In this document: piece by piece, positions 53,180-62,083 of the stretch
Position numbering within the stretch: position 1 is the first letter of the stretch
Layout: each line of letters begins with the position of its first letter
DNA from: Magnetococcales bacterium WMHbin3
GTDB lineage: Bacteria; Pseudomonadota; Magnetococcia; Magnetococcales; Magnetaquicoccaceae
Assembly (NCBI GenBank): GCA_002753185.1
Contig: PDZX01000018.1
Span: 1 to 64,000, forward strand
Direction: 5' to 3'
Length of the DNA: 64,000 nt
Made by a program: the position numbers and the translations under genes
The notes under the pieces: generated by a model
What the model saw: only the letters and a program-made list of their open reading frames with translations
The model's database searches: none
Told to the model about the DNA's origin: nothing

Positions 53180-54484
53180 TCAATCCAAAGTATAGCCCCT
53201 TTCGTCGTGGAGCGCCAGGTCCAAACCTTCGGTCTCCTCGTCGCGGGAGACCCGCAGGCCGACCATCCGATCGATCCCCTTGAGGATGACGACGGTCCAG
53301 ACGCCGCTCCAGGCCAGGGTAGCGCAAGCGCCGATGCCTTGCACCCAGACCTGCCCGGCCATGGTGACGCCCTCGGCGTAGCCCACGCCACCCAGGGAGG
53401 GGGCGGCGAAGACGCCGGTGAGGAGGGTGCCCATAATCCCGCCCACCCCGTGGACAGGGGAGACATCCAGGGAGTCGTCGATCTGGAATTTTCTTTTCAC
53501 CAGTTGGGTAGCAAAGTAGCAGACGACACCGGCCAGCAGTCCGATCAGCAGGCCGCCCAAGGGGCCGATATAGCCGGAGGCCGGGGTGACGGTACCCAAT
53601 CCCGCCACCATGCCGGTGACGATGCCCAGCACGCTGGCCTTGCCGTGGCGGATCCACTCCACCATCATCCAGGCGAGGGAACCGCCCGCCGCGCCCAGGT
53701 GGGTGGCCAGCATGGTCATGCCCGCCGAGCCGTTCGCCCCCAGGGCGCTGCCCGCGTTGAAGCCGAACCATCCCACCCAGAGCATGGCCGCGCCAATGAA
53801 GACCATGGTCATGTTGTGCGGGAGCATCATCGTGGTGGGAAAGCCGCGCCGCTTGCCCAGCATCAGGGCCGCCACCAAGGCCGCGATGCCCGCGTTGATG
53901 TGGACCACCGAGCCGCCCGCGTAGTCCAGGAAACCCATTTCGGCCAGCCAGCCGCCCCCCCAGACCCAGTGGCAAAGAGGCACATAGACCAGGGTGAACC
54001 ACAGCACGGTAAACCACAGCACTGCGGAAAAACGCATCCGTTCCGCGAAGCCGCCGATCACCAGGGCCGGGGTGATGATGGCGAAGGTGAGCTGAAACAT
54101 CACGAAGACCGTTTCCGGGACATCCCCCCGCAAGGTGTCGGGGCGGATCATGGCCAGAAAGCCGTTCCCCAGACCGCCGATCCATTTTTGCAACGCACCG
54201 CCGTCGCCGAAGGAGAGGGTATAGCCGTAGGCCAGCCACAGCACCGAGACCAGACAGGCGATTGCGAAGCACTGCATAAAGATGGAGAGGACGTTCTTGG
54301 TGCGCACCAGCCCGCCATAGAAGAGCGCCAGTCCGGGCAGGGTCATGAAGAGCACCAGGGTGGTGGCGGTCAGCAGCCAGGCGGTATTGGCCGGGTTGAG
54401 GGTGGTGGCGGCGGTGTCGGCCCAGGCGGAGCCGGGAACCAGGAGCAGGGCACATGCGAGTCGGGAAGCCTTTGTCATCTTCAT
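53180..54484 (-). CDS. amtB: Ammonium transporter AmtB
   Basis: A 434-residue Amt protein with a signal peptide ('LACALLLVPGSAWAD') and eleven membrane helices. Family motifs include 'LPGLALFYGGLVRTKNVLS', 'CHWVWGGGWLAEMGFLDYAGG' with 'VVHINAGIAA', and 'DDSLDVSPVHGVGGIMG', which holds one of the two pore histidines. It imports ammonium under nitrogen limitation for glnA downstream. Regulation by sigma-54/NtrC is suggested by the promoter at 54529-54542. A glnK gene, often coupled to amtB, is absent here. Confidence 0.95.
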   Translation of the reverse strand: MKMTKASRLACALLLVPGSAWADTAATTLNPANTAWLLTATTLVLFMTLPGLALFYGGLVRTKNVLSIFMQCFAIACLVSVLWLAYGYTLSFGDGGALQKWIGGLGNGFLAMIRPDTLRGDVPETVFVMFQLTFAIITPALVIGGFAERMRFSAVLWFTVLWFTLVYVPLCHWVWGGGWLAEMGFLDYAGGSVVHINAGIAALVAALMLGKRRGFPTTMMLPHNMTMVFIGAAMLWVGWFGFNAGSALGANGSAGMTMLATHLGAAGGSLAWMMVEWIRHGKASVLGIVTGMVAGLGTVTPASGYIGPLGGLLIGLLAGVVCYFATQLVKRKFQIDDSLDVSPVHGVGGIMGTLLTGVFAAPSLGGVGYAEGVTMAGQVWVQGIGACATLAWSGVWTVVILKGIDRMVGLRVSRDEETEGLDLALHDERGYTLD

Positions 54485-54528
54485 GCCTTGATCGAAGTGG
54501 AAAGAGAAACGACCTCGGCGATGATTAC

Positions 54529-54542
54529 CGCAACATGCATGC
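54529..54542 (-). promoter_or_regulatory. Sigma-54 promoter upstream of amtB
   Basis: On the minus strand GGCATGCATGTTGC has the -24 GG and -12 GC elements with the exact 10-bp separation and matches GGCAYR-N4-TTGC fully. It ends 44 bp before the amtB start. I could not see a convincing NtrC enhancer site upstream. Confidence 0.75.
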
Positions 54543-54653
54543 CTATTTTTAATCGTTTGAAATCATTAAAAAAGACTACAAAATCCCCTGCCTATTTTTT
54601 GAGCAAATCGCACAACAAATAAGCAGCCCGCCCCACACTTGCCCATAAAGTGG

Positions 54654-56333
54654 TCACCAACGCCGCAGCGCTTCGCACACCCGCTCCACCACCCCGGACC
54701 AATCCCCCTGACAGGTCTGACGGAACAGACGCATCCCCTGCGGATACCAGGGGGAGGCCTCGCCATCACTCATCCAGCGGGGATCGGCGCCCCGCAACGG
54801 CAGCAGCACCCAGCAGGGCCGACCCAGGGATCCGGCCAGGTGCGCCGGCGCGGAATCGACGGTGATCAACAGATCCAGGCAGGAGAGAATGGCGGCGGTG
54901 TCCGCGCAATCACGGAGCATGCCCCCCGCGTGCCACAGCGGCTGACCCGGCGGGGGACGCAACGCCTCCCCCTCCCCCGCCCCCTTCTGCAACCCGATGA
55001 ATACCACGCCGGGCACTCGCCACAACGGCGCCAGCACCGCCAGACCGGGCAGGGAACGCCAGAAATCGCGCGGATGAGCCGGATTGCCACGCCAGACCAG
55101 ACCCACCCGCATGGCCCCGACCGGCAGACGCACCTCCCATTCGGCCCGGCGGCCCTCCGGTACCCCCAGATAGGGAATGGCCGCCGTCACCCCCACGCCC
55201 AACCGCCCCGGCAGGGAGAGCATGAACACCCAGAAATCGTGCCCGACATGGGCCACCCGCTCGAAGCCGGAATCCAGGACCTGGTCCACCCCCTCCAGGG
55301 TGGCGAACAACGGAGCCAGAGGGGCCGGACAGACCACGGTCACCCGCCGCGCCCCCCGCGCCTCGAGCAGGGCAACGAACCGCCAATAGTGCAACAGATC
55401 CCCCAACCCCTGCTCCGGGAGCACCAGCACCGCCTTGCCCGCCAGATCCTCGCCGCGCCACATGGGAAACGGCAGATCGGGGGGAACGGTGCGCATCCCC
55501 TCCCGGTCGCTCTTGGCCGGATGCATGCGCGCCTCGCACCAGGGCCAGGATTCGGCGAACCGGCCCAGCCGTTGATACAACAACGCCAGATTGTACGCCG
55601 CGTCGGCATGATCCGGATTGACCCGCACGGCCTCCCGATAGGCCGCCTCGGCCTCTGCGCTCCGCTCCTCCGGCCATTCGGCCAGCAGGATGCCCAACCG
55701 GTTCCAGGCATCCCCGCACGCCGGATCCAACGCCAATGCCCGCCGCAAGGCCGCCTCCGCCTCGATCCAGCGCTCCGCCTCCTTGAACAACACTCCCAGG
55801 TTGATCCATGTCACGACATCCTCCGGAGCAAACCGCAAGGCCTCCCGGTAACAGGCCTCGGCCTCGGCGCAACGCCCCTGTTCCGCCAGCGTCAAACCCA
55901 GATTGCACCACGGATCCGGCTCACCGGGGGCCAGGCGCAACCCCTCCCGGTAGCAGGCCTCGGCCTCGCCGGGACGCCCCCGCTCCCGCAGCAGGTTGCC
56001 CAAATGGAAGCGAACCGATGCCGCGCCCGGATCCAGATCCATGGCCTGGCGCAACAGGGTTTCCGCCTCGTCGTGACGGTTTTTGGCCAGCAACGACGCG
56101 GCCAGATGGATCCAATTCTGCTCCTCTCCCGGATGCAGTTCCACGGCGCGCGACAACACGGCGATGGCCTCCTCGTGCCGCCCCAGCATCCGCAAGGCGG
56201 CCCCCAGCGCGGTGCGAAAAAAGCCGTGTCCGGGATGCAAAGCCACCAGCCGTCCGGCCTCGACCGCCAGCGTGGCCCAATCCCCCTGGGCGAACAGGGC
56301 CACCAACCCCTCCTCGGCCTGACGGATCACCAT
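54654..56333 (-). CDS. TPR protein with GT9-like glycosyltransferase domain
   Basis: A 559-residue protein with about seven TPR units (about 1-240; 'GLRLAPGEPDPWCNLGLTL', 'AYREAVRVNPDHADAAYNLA') and a glycosyltransferase-like domain (about 265-555; 'PFPMWRGEDLAGKAVLVLPE', 'QGLGDLLHYWRF', 'LDLLITVDSAPAHLAGSLGR'). It is a paralogue of 50263-51615. The ATG at 56333 overlaps the last 7 bp of the SafE-like gene, fixing the start and making the two co-translated. The acceptor substrate is unknown. Confidence 0.83.
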   Translation of the reverse strand: MVIRQAEEGLVALFAQGDWATLAVEAGRLVALHPGHGFFRTALGAALRMLGRHEEAIAVLSRAVELHPGEEQNWIHLAASLLAKNRHDEAETLLRQAMDLDPGAASVRFHLGNLLRERGRPGEAEACYREGLRLAPGEPDPWCNLGLTLAEQGRCAEAEACYREALRFAPEDVVTWINLGVLFKEAERWIEAEAALRRALALDPACGDAWNRLGILLAEWPEERSAEAEAAYREAVRVNPDHADAAYNLALLYQRLGRFAESWPWCEARMHPAKSDREGMRTVPPDLPFPMWRGEDLAGKAVLVLPEQGLGDLLHYWRFVALLEARGARRVTVVCPAPLAPLFATLEGVDQVLDSGFERVAHVGHDFWVFMLSLPGRLGVGVTAAIPYLGVPEGRRAEWEVRLPVGAMRVGLVWRGNPAHPRDFWRSLPGLAVLAPLWRVPGVVFIGLQKGAGEGEALRPPPGQPLWHAGGMLRDCADTAAILSCLDLLITVDSAPAHLAGSLGRPCWVLLPLRGADPRWMSDGEASPWYPQGMRLFRQTCQGDWSGVVERVCEALRRW

Positions 56334-57001
56334 GGCATGAGCGCCATCCCGCGCCGCAGACTGATGACCCCCATCAGGATGATCAGCATCCCGGCCACGA
56401 AGAGAATCCGCCCGCGCGCCCGCTGGTCCAGCCAGGTGGCCAGCATGCCGAACCCCAACATGGCAGGCAATGTCCCCAATCCGAAGGCGGTCAGCACCGC
56501 GACCCCGCCGAGCGCGGAACCGGTCTCGAAGGCCTTGGCCTGAAACGCCCAGTGCATCCCGCACGGCAGGAATCCGGTCAAAATCCCCATGCCCAGGACG
56601 CGCCGGGTTCGGGAGGCCCCGGCGGCCAGGCGCAGACGACGCGCCAGCCAGCCATCCGCAACCGCCGGACGCAGGGCGAACAGACCACAACTCTCCAGCC
56701 CCATGACGATCATGATCACCCCCACCACCAAATGGGGGATGCCAAACCACGCGGAAGGACGTATGATGGTGACGAGCAGCGATCCGAGCCAGCCGCTCGC
56801 CGCCCCCAGGGTCAGATAGGTCCCCAGGCGTCCCATGGAGTAGAACAGCGGCAGACGGAACCGGCGCCACGCCCCGGCGGCCTCCGGGTCATTGTCCAGG
56901 GAACAGGCCAGGGCCAGCCCGCCGCACATCCCGACGCAATGGACGCTGGCCAAAAGCGTGGTGAAAAACACCATCCATAACTCAAACCCATTCGGAACCA
57001 T
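56327..57001 (-). CDS. Sulfite exporter TauE/SafE-family protein of cbb3 clusters
   Basis: A 224-residue membrane protein with about six helices and the opening 'LLASVHCVGMCGGLALACS'; Cys/Met-rich 'HCVGMCGG' and 'GFLPCGMHWA' are typical of the group found beside ccoGHIS genes and thought to handle copper or assembly of cbb3 oxidase. The ATG at 57001 has GGGAGAGACC upstream. It is head-to-head with ccoI: their start codons share the CCATGG at 56998-57003, leaving no intergenic DNA. An internal start at 56974 is possible. Confidence 0.82.
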   Translation of the reverse strand: MVPNGFELWMVFFTTLLASVHCVGMCGGLALACSLDNDPEAAGAWRRFRLPLFYSMGRLGTYLTLGAASGWLGSLLVTIIRPSAWFGIPHLVVGVIMIVMGLESCGLFALRPAVADGWLARRLRLAAGASRTRRVLGMGILTGFLPCGMHWAFQAKAFETGSALGGVAVLTAFGLGTLPAMLGFGMLATWLDQRARGRILFVAGMLIILMGVISLRRGMALMPW

Positions 57002-59426
57002 GGTCTCTCCCACTTGTCATCATTGCGGCCTGCCCGCGTCCGCGCCGGGCGCCATCACCGAGGCGGATCGCCTTTTCTGCTGCGCGGGGTGCCAGGGGGC
57101 CTGGCGACTGATCCAGGGCCTGGGGCTGGAGGATTACTACCGCCACCGAACCCCCGACGCCATGGGCATGCAACCCGTCACGCCCGACCCGGCGGCGCTG
57201 GCGGCCTTCGACGATCCGCTCTATCAGAACCGCCTGGTGCGCGTCGTGGCCGACGAACGGGAGGCGAACCTGATCCTGGACGGCCTGCACTGCGCGGCCT
57301 GCGTCTGGCTGAACGAACAGGTGCTGCGCCGGGTGCCGGGGGTCACCGATGCGCGCATCCATTTTGCCACACATCGGGCCAAGGTGCGATGGAAACCGGA
57401 AGAGGCCTCCCTGTCCGGCATCATCCAGGCGGTGCGCAACATCGGCTACCGGGCCGAACCTTACGATCCGTCGCAGGGCGAGGAACTGCGCGCCCGCCAG
57501 GATCGGGAGATGCTCAGCCGCCTGGGGGTGGCAGGGTTCGGAGCGGCCAACGTCATGTTCATCGCCATCGCGCTCTACGCGGGCTATTTCCAGGGCATGG
57601 ACGCGGACGCCAAAAGCTATTTTCATTGGGTCTCCGGACTGCTGGCCACCCCGGTGATCACCTACAGCGGGGCGCATTTCACCAGAGGGGCGTGGAACGG
57701 TCTGCGGGCCGGACGCCTGGCCATGGACCTGCCCATCGCACTGGGGGCCTGGGTGACTTTTCTCTATAGTGTCGTTGTCACGATACGGGGGGTGGGAGAG
57801 GTCTATTTCGATTCGGTGACCATGTTCCTGTTCGTTTTGCTGGCGGGACGCTACCTGGAGGCGGGAGCGCGCGCCAAGGCGGCCGGGGCCATGGAACGGC
57901 TGCTCAACCTGGAGCCGCGCTCCGCCGTGGTGATCGAGGATGGCCAACCCCGCTGTGTCCCGGTGCGCGAGGTGCGGGTGGGAGACTGCGTGCTGATCAA
58001 GCCCGGCGAACGGATCCCGGTGGACGGGATCATCGTGAGCGGCAAGACCAGCGTGGACGAATCGATGCTCACCGGCGAAGGGCTGCCGGTGAGCCGTGGT
58101 CCCGGAGAGACGCTGGCGGGAGGAACCCAGAACCTGGACGGGGGCGTGACCATCCAGGCCACACGGGTGGGCGAGGATACGGCCCTGGCGCGGATTCTGC
58201 GGATGGTGGAACGGGCACAGTCGGAACGGCCACCCATCCAGGGGGTGGCCGACCGGATGGCGGCACGCTTCGTGGGAAGCGTGCTGGTCCTGGCCGCCAT
58301 CACCCTGGTGTACTGGTTGTGGCGTGGCGATCCGGGCGTGGCGGTGGAGAACAGCGTGGCGGTCCTGATCATCACCTGCGCCTGCGCCCTGGGTCTGGGC
58401 GCGCCCTCGGCGATGGTGGTGGCCATGGGGAGCGCCGCGCGCATGGGGATCCTGCTCAAAAACGGCGAGACCGTCGAACGGTTGGCGCGGGTGACACGGG
58501 TGACGATGGACAAGACCGGCGTGGTGACCCTGGGCGCCCCGCGGGTGGAACGACTGGTCCCCCTCCCCGGCGTGACGGAAACCACCCTGCTGGAACGGGC
58601 AGTGGTGGTGGAACGGCACTCCGAACACCCCCTGGGCAAGGCGATCACGCGGGCCTGGCAAGAACGCTGCGCGGGACCGACCGAGGAGGCGGAACAGGTG
58701 ACCAACTCCCCCGGCATGGGTCTGGAAGCCATTGCCTCCGGGCGGCGCATCCGGGTGGGCAGGGCGGAGTACGTGCTGGAGGGATCGGCAATCCCACCCC
58801 TTCCGGAGGATGGTCCCATGCCGGTGACCTGGAGCGCCTGCGCCGAAGAGGGCCGGTTGCTGGGTTGGATCGGCTGCGCGGACGCCATCAAACCCGAAGC
58901 CGAAGAGGTGGTCGGAAAACTGCACGCCATGGGGCTGCAAGTGATGCTGCTCTCCGGGGATCGCCAGGCGGTGGTGGAGGCGGTGGGTCTGGCCCTCGGC
59001 GTGGACCGGATGGTGGGCGGCGTGCTGCCGGAAGGCAAGGAACAAATGATCGGCCAGTTGCAACAAGAAGGCGCAGTGACGGCCATGGTGGGGGACGGGG
59101 TGAACGACGCCCCCGCCCTGGCGCGGGCGGACGTGGCCCTGGTGGTGGCGAATGCCGCAGACCTGGCGGTGGCGGCGGCGGACGTGGCCCTGCTCAACCG
59201 GGATTTCCGCTCCGTGGCGCGGACGTTCGCCCTGGCGCGCCGGACAATGCGCACCATCCGGCAGAATTATCTGTTTTCCATGAGCTACAACCTGATCGCC
59301 ATCCCGCTGGCCATGAGCGGTCACGTCTCGCCCATCGCCGCCGCCATCTCGATGCCCCTGTCGAGCCTCGTGGTGGTGGGCAACTCCTTGCGCTTGCGCC
59401 ACGGATCATGGGAGGATCCCTCATGA
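57000..59426 (+). CDS. ccoI: CcoI-type copper-exporting P-type ATPase for cbb3 oxidase
   Basis: An 808-residue P1B-ATPase. The N-terminus has the CcoI cysteine cluster ('CHHCGLP', 'FCCAGCQGAW') and a heavy-metal domain with 'LHCAACVWL'. The catalytic core has 'TGEGLPV', 'MDKTGVVT' (phosphorylated Asp), 'SEHPLGKA' and 'GDGVNDAPAL'. The membrane metal motif, normally CPC, reads CAC in 'IITCACALGLGAPS'. It delivers copper for the CcoN active site. The ATG at 57000 cannot be moved downstream without losing the first Cys motif. The stop overlaps ccoS (ATGA). Confidence 0.92.
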   Translation: MVSPTCHHCGLPASAPGAITEADRLFCCAGCQGAWRLIQGLGLEDYYRHRTPDAMGMQPVTPDPAALAAFDDPLYQNRLVRVVADEREANLILDGLHCAACVWLNEQVLRRVPGVTDARIHFATHRAKVRWKPEEASLSGIIQAVRNIGYRAEPYDPSQGEELRARQDREMLSRLGVAGFGAANVMFIAIALYAGYFQGMDADAKSYFHWVSGLLATPVITYSGAHFTRGAWNGLRAGRLAMDLPIALGAWVTFLYSVVVTIRGVGEVYFDSVTMFLFVLLAGRYLEAGARAKAAGAMERLLNLEPRSAVVIEDGQPRCVPVREVRVGDCVLIKPGERIPVDGIIVSGKTSVDESMLTGEGLPVSRGPGETLAGGTQNLDGGVTIQATRVGEDTALARILRMVERAQSERPPIQGVADRMAARFVGSVLVLAAITLVYWLWRGDPGVAVENSVAVLIITCACALGLGAPSAMVVAMGSAARMGILLKNGETVERLARVTRVTMDKTGVVTLGAPRVERLVPLPGVTETTLLERAVVVERHSEHPLGKAITRAWQERCAGPTEEAEQVTNSPGMGLEAIASGRRIRVGRAEYVLEGSAIPPLPEDGPMPVTWSACAEEGRLLGWIGCADAIKPEAEEVVGKLHAMGLQVMLLSGDRQAVVEAVGLALGVDRMVGGVLPEGKEQMIGQLQQEGAVTAMVGDGVNDAPALARADVALVVANAADLAVAAADVALLNRDFRSVARTFALARRTMRTIRQNYLFSMSYNLIAIPLAMSGHVSPIAAAISMPLSSLVVVGNSLRLRHGSWEDPS

Positions 59427-59620
59427 ACACGATCTTTCTGTTGCTGCCGCTGGCCCTGCTGCTGAGCCTGACCGCCCTGGGACTGCTGATATGGGCGATC
59501 CGACGCGGCCAGTTCGAGGACCTGGAAGGCCCCGCCCACCGCATCCTGTTCGAGGACGACCGCCATCTGCAGCCCACGGATCCACCCAAAGGCAACGAGG
59601 AATCATCACGGGATCAATGA
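59423..59620 (+). CDS. ccoS: CcoS cbb3 oxidase maturation protein
   Basis: A 65-residue protein with one N-terminal membrane helix (about 3-26) and the family signature 'AIRRGQFEDLEGPAHRILFE'. CcoS is needed for cofactor insertion in cbb3 oxidase. Its ATG overlaps the ccoI stop (ATGA). Its last 7 bp overlap the end of the convergent ccoQ-like gene. Confidence 0.9.
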   Translation: MNTIFLLLPLALLLSLTALGLLIWAIRRGQFEDLEGPAHRILFEDDRHLQPTDPPKGNEESSRDQ

Positions 59621-59802
59621 CGATCCCGCTCCTCGTCCTCCAGAATGCGACGCCCCTCGTCCTCGAACCGCTTCTTGTTGCCCGGCCAGAAGGCCCACAC
59701 CAGAATCGCGACGAAAAGCAGAAAAAACCACACCAGCCCAAACTGTTTACTGAAATTCACAAGCTCATTAAACCCCAACTCGCCCTCCTCCTCCCAAGCC
59801 AT
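59614..59802 (-). CDS. ccoQ: CcoQ-like small cbb3 oxidase subunit
   Basis: A 62-residue protein with one membrane helix (about 20-40; 'FGLVWFFLLFVAILVWAF') and the CcoQ end 'WPGNKKRFEDEGRRILEDEE'. It normally lies between ccoO and ccoP, but here it follows ccoH on the opposite strand. The ATG at 59802 overlaps ccoH by 35 bp. A TTG at 59778 right after GGGAGGAGGAGGG may be the true start and would still keep the helix. Confidence 0.8.
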   Translation of the reverse strand: MAWEEEGELGFNELVNFSKQFGLVWFFLLFVAILVWAFWPGNKKRFEDEGRRILEDEERDRH

Positions 59803-60310
59803 CCGACAGCCGGATGCGCTGAACGTAACGGTACCGGGAGCCGTTGGCCTCGATGCGCAAACGAACCTCCCACCAGCCAGGCAAAGGAACCGTCAACTCT
59901 GCCCGGTACCCCCCCTCCTCCGCCGCGCTCATGAAGAACGCCTGGTCCATCCCCTGGGCGACCGGACGGATCAACTCTCCATCGATCCTGGCGCCGGACA
60001 AGGGGTTCCCCTCCCGGTCACGCACAGCGACACTCAACCGACCGGCCTCCCCGACCCGCAATCCCGCGTCGCTCAACGTCACCCGCCACCCCAGGGCATC
60101 CTGGCTCTTCTGGTCGTCCAGGATCCGATTGAAGGCCAACCCCTTGTCGTAGGCCTGCTCCGTGACCACGCCAGTCCAGGTGCTCCGACCCAGCCAGACG
60201 AACAGGATATTGACTCCCACCACCACCACGAAAAACAACACGATGGCGGTCGGCCAGGTCTCGAAGGGCCACCAATTTTTTTTGACCTGCGTTTTGTCGA
60301 AAATTTCCAT
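59768..60310 (-). CDS. ccoH: FixH/CcoH cbb3 oxidase assembly protein
   Basis: A 180-residue protein with one N-terminal membrane helix (about 20-42) and a periplasmic beta-domain, the FixH layout. The signature 'EQAYDKGLAFNRILDDQKSQ' near residue 52-71 and 'LPGWWEVRLRIE' near the end are typical. CcoH stabilises assembly intermediates of the oxidase. It begins 1 bp after the ccoG stop. Confidence 0.9.
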   Translation of the reverse strand: MEIFDKTQVKKNWWPFETWPTAIVLFFVVVVGVNILFVWLGRSTWTGVVTEQAYDKGLAFNRILDDQKSQDALGWRVTLSDAGLRVGEAGRLSVAVRDREGNPLSGARIDGELIRPVAQGMDQAFFMSAAEEGGYRAELTVPLPGWWEVRLRIEANGSRYRYVQRIRLSDGLGGGGRVGV

Positions 60311-60311
60311 C

Positions 60312-61736
60312 TCATGGCCTCATAAAGACAGTCTTGTAACTGGCCACGCCCCCCTCCGGGGCACGGGCCAGCAAGTGAAATACCACCTCCAGCCTGCCGG
60401 TGGTCACCTCGCGGGCCGGCTGTTTCAAATAGAGCGTGAAGGCATTCACCGAACCCGGCTCCACCCGCAACACCGGGTCCCCCCGTTCGTCGCGCTCGGC
60501 AACCGCCGCCACCGCCAACTCCGCCCCTGCCATTCCGGCAACACGCAACCGGTACTGCTGCGCGTTCGCGGTCATGTTGAGGACCCGCAAGGTGTAGTTG
60601 TTCTGAATTCCCCCATCCGACTGCACGATGTACAACGGCTGGCGATGGCCGATCACGGTCATCTCCAGCGGGACGTGCCAGAGCAGATAATAGACGATGC
60701 CACCCAGAAACAGGGCCAGCAACAGGGCATACACCACCACCCTGCCCCGCAGCATATGGATTTTCTCCCCCTTCATCTCCCGCATCGAGGTGTAGCGGAT
60801 CAACCGCGCGTCGAATCCCGCCTTGCGGCGCACCTCGTCGCAAGCGTCGATGCAGGCCGCACAGGTGATGCACTCGTATTGCTGGCCGTCGCGAATGTCG
60901 ATCCCCATGGGGCAGACCGTCACGCAGGTATTGCAGTCGATACAGACCCCCACCCCCTCGCCCATGGCGGTTCGCTTGCGGCGGTTGGACTCGCGGGGTT
61001 CGCCCAACTCCGGATGATAGGCGACGATCAAGGTATCCTCGTCGAACATCACCCCCTGAAACCGGGCATAGGGACACATGTAGATACAGACCTGCTCCCG
61101 CGCGTACCCAGCCATGACAAATGTAGTCAAAGTCAAGAATCCCAACGTGAACCAGGCGGGATAAGGCGCGCTGCCATCCAGGAACTGACGCGCCATGGTC
61201 GGGGCATCGGCGAAGTAAAACACGAAGGCCGCGCCGGTCAAAAGACTCACCAACAGCCACGCCAACATCTTGCCCGTTTTGACCAGCAGCTTACGCAACG
61301 TCCATGGCGAACGGTCGAATTTCAGCCGCCGCTTGCGATCCCCCTCGAAGAGCCGTTCCAGCAGCAAGAACAGATCCGTCCAGACCGTCTGGATGCACAT
61401 GAACCCGCAAAAAACCCGCCCTGCCAGGGCCGTCATGAAGAACAGCCCAAGGGCCGCCGCGATCAGCAGAAACGCCAGGAGGAAAATGTCCTGAGGCCAG
61501 ATGGTGAGGTCAAACAGATAAAATTTCCGCTCCGGCAGATCGAACAACACCGCCTGACTTGGCAAGCCCTCCGGCCGTTCCCAGCGCACTAACGGCAAAA
61601 GAAAGAAAATACCGAGTTCGATGGCGTAAACCACCCAGCGCAGATTGCGAAAGAAGCCAGGCTGGTGACTTGGGTAAATTTTTTTCCAATTTTCATAAAG
61701 AGATTTGTCGCCATCCGACGTCATGTCCGTGCTCAT
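60312..61736 (-). CDS. ccoG: CcoG/FixG polyferredoxin, cbb3 oxidase maturation
   Basis: A 474-residue membrane protein with about five helices and two 4Fe-4S motifs ('CIDCNTCVTVCPMGIDI', 'CITCAACIDACDEV'), preceded by 'CGFMCIQTVWTD' and 'CIYMCPYARFQ'. CcoG is a copper(II) reductase in oxidase assembly. The C-terminal third is a periplasmic immunoglobulin-like domain. The ATG at 61736 has AGGAG eight bases upstream; longer in-frame starts would only add unrelated sequence. It diverges from ccoN. Confidence 0.93.
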   Translation of the reverse strand: MSTDMTSDGDKSLYENWKKIYPSHQPGFFRNLRWVVYAIELGIFFLLPLVRWERPEGLPSQAVLFDLPERKFYLFDLTIWPQDIFLLAFLLIAAALGLFFMTALAGRVFCGFMCIQTVWTDLFLLLERLFEGDRKRRLKFDRSPWTLRKLLVKTGKMLAWLLVSLLTGAAFVFYFADAPTMARQFLDGSAPYPAWFTLGFLTLTTFVMAGYAREQVCIYMCPYARFQGVMFDEDTLIVAYHPELGEPRESNRRKRTAMGEGVGVCIDCNTCVTVCPMGIDIRDGQQYECITCAACIDACDEVRRKAGFDARLIRYTSMREMKGEKIHMLRGRVVVYALLLALFLGGIVYYLLWHVPLEMTVIGHRQPLYIVQSDGGIQNNYTLRVLNMTANAQQYRLRVAGMAGAELAVAAVAERDERGDPVLRVEPGSVNAFTLYLKQPAREVTTGRLEVVFHLLARAPEGGVASYKTVFMRP

Positions 61737-61984
61737 TTTTGCTTCTCCTGATGACAGGGCTTCTGCACACGCCGCCACCTGTCTTGCTTGCGGAATTGCC
61801 ATCGATTGCCGTTTCCAAAGACCATCTTACTGCCAACCACTCGGCCTGTCACGGACCCCACACACCACTCCATCACCAACGATCGTTCATACCACGTTTT
61901 AATGTTAAATAGCAAATCTTGCATTACTAGACAAACCTGCTATAAAATCGTTCCTGCTTTTATTCACACCAAATACCGCAAAAT

Positions 61985-61998
61985 TTGAGATTCGTCAA
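61985..61998 (+). promoter_or_regulatory. FNR/ANR-like box upstream of ccoN
   Basis: TTGAG-ATTC-GTCAA keeps both TTGA/TCAA half-sites of the FNR consensus TTGAT-N4-ATCAA. Its centre is about 50 bp before the expected transcription start of the promoter at 62007-62035. Low-oxygen activation of cbb3 genes by FNR-type regulators is well known. Confidence 0.65.
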
Positions 61999-62006
61999 AT
62001 TTACGA

Positions 62007-62035
62007 TTGACTCGCCGCCCATGCCAAGGTATAAT
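62007..62035 (+). promoter_or_regulatory. Sigma-70 promoter of ccoN
   Basis: TTGACT (62007-62012) and a perfect TATAAT (62030-62035) are 17 bp apart, 48 bp before the ccoN start. Confidence 0.75.
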
Positions 62036-62083
62036 ATCGAGCCAGTATGAAGCATAAACAATATGCCCAAGAGGAGACACCCC

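Larger units (their letters stand above)
61737..62083. other. Divergent control region between ccoG and ccoN
   Basis: A 347-bp gap, AT-rich from 61880 to 62000. The ccoN side has the FNR-like box and the sigma-70 promoter listed separately. On the ccoG side TTGCTA and TATGAA 18 bp apart near 61885-61915 are the best promoter guess, which is weak. No gene is supported here. Confidence 0.6.
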
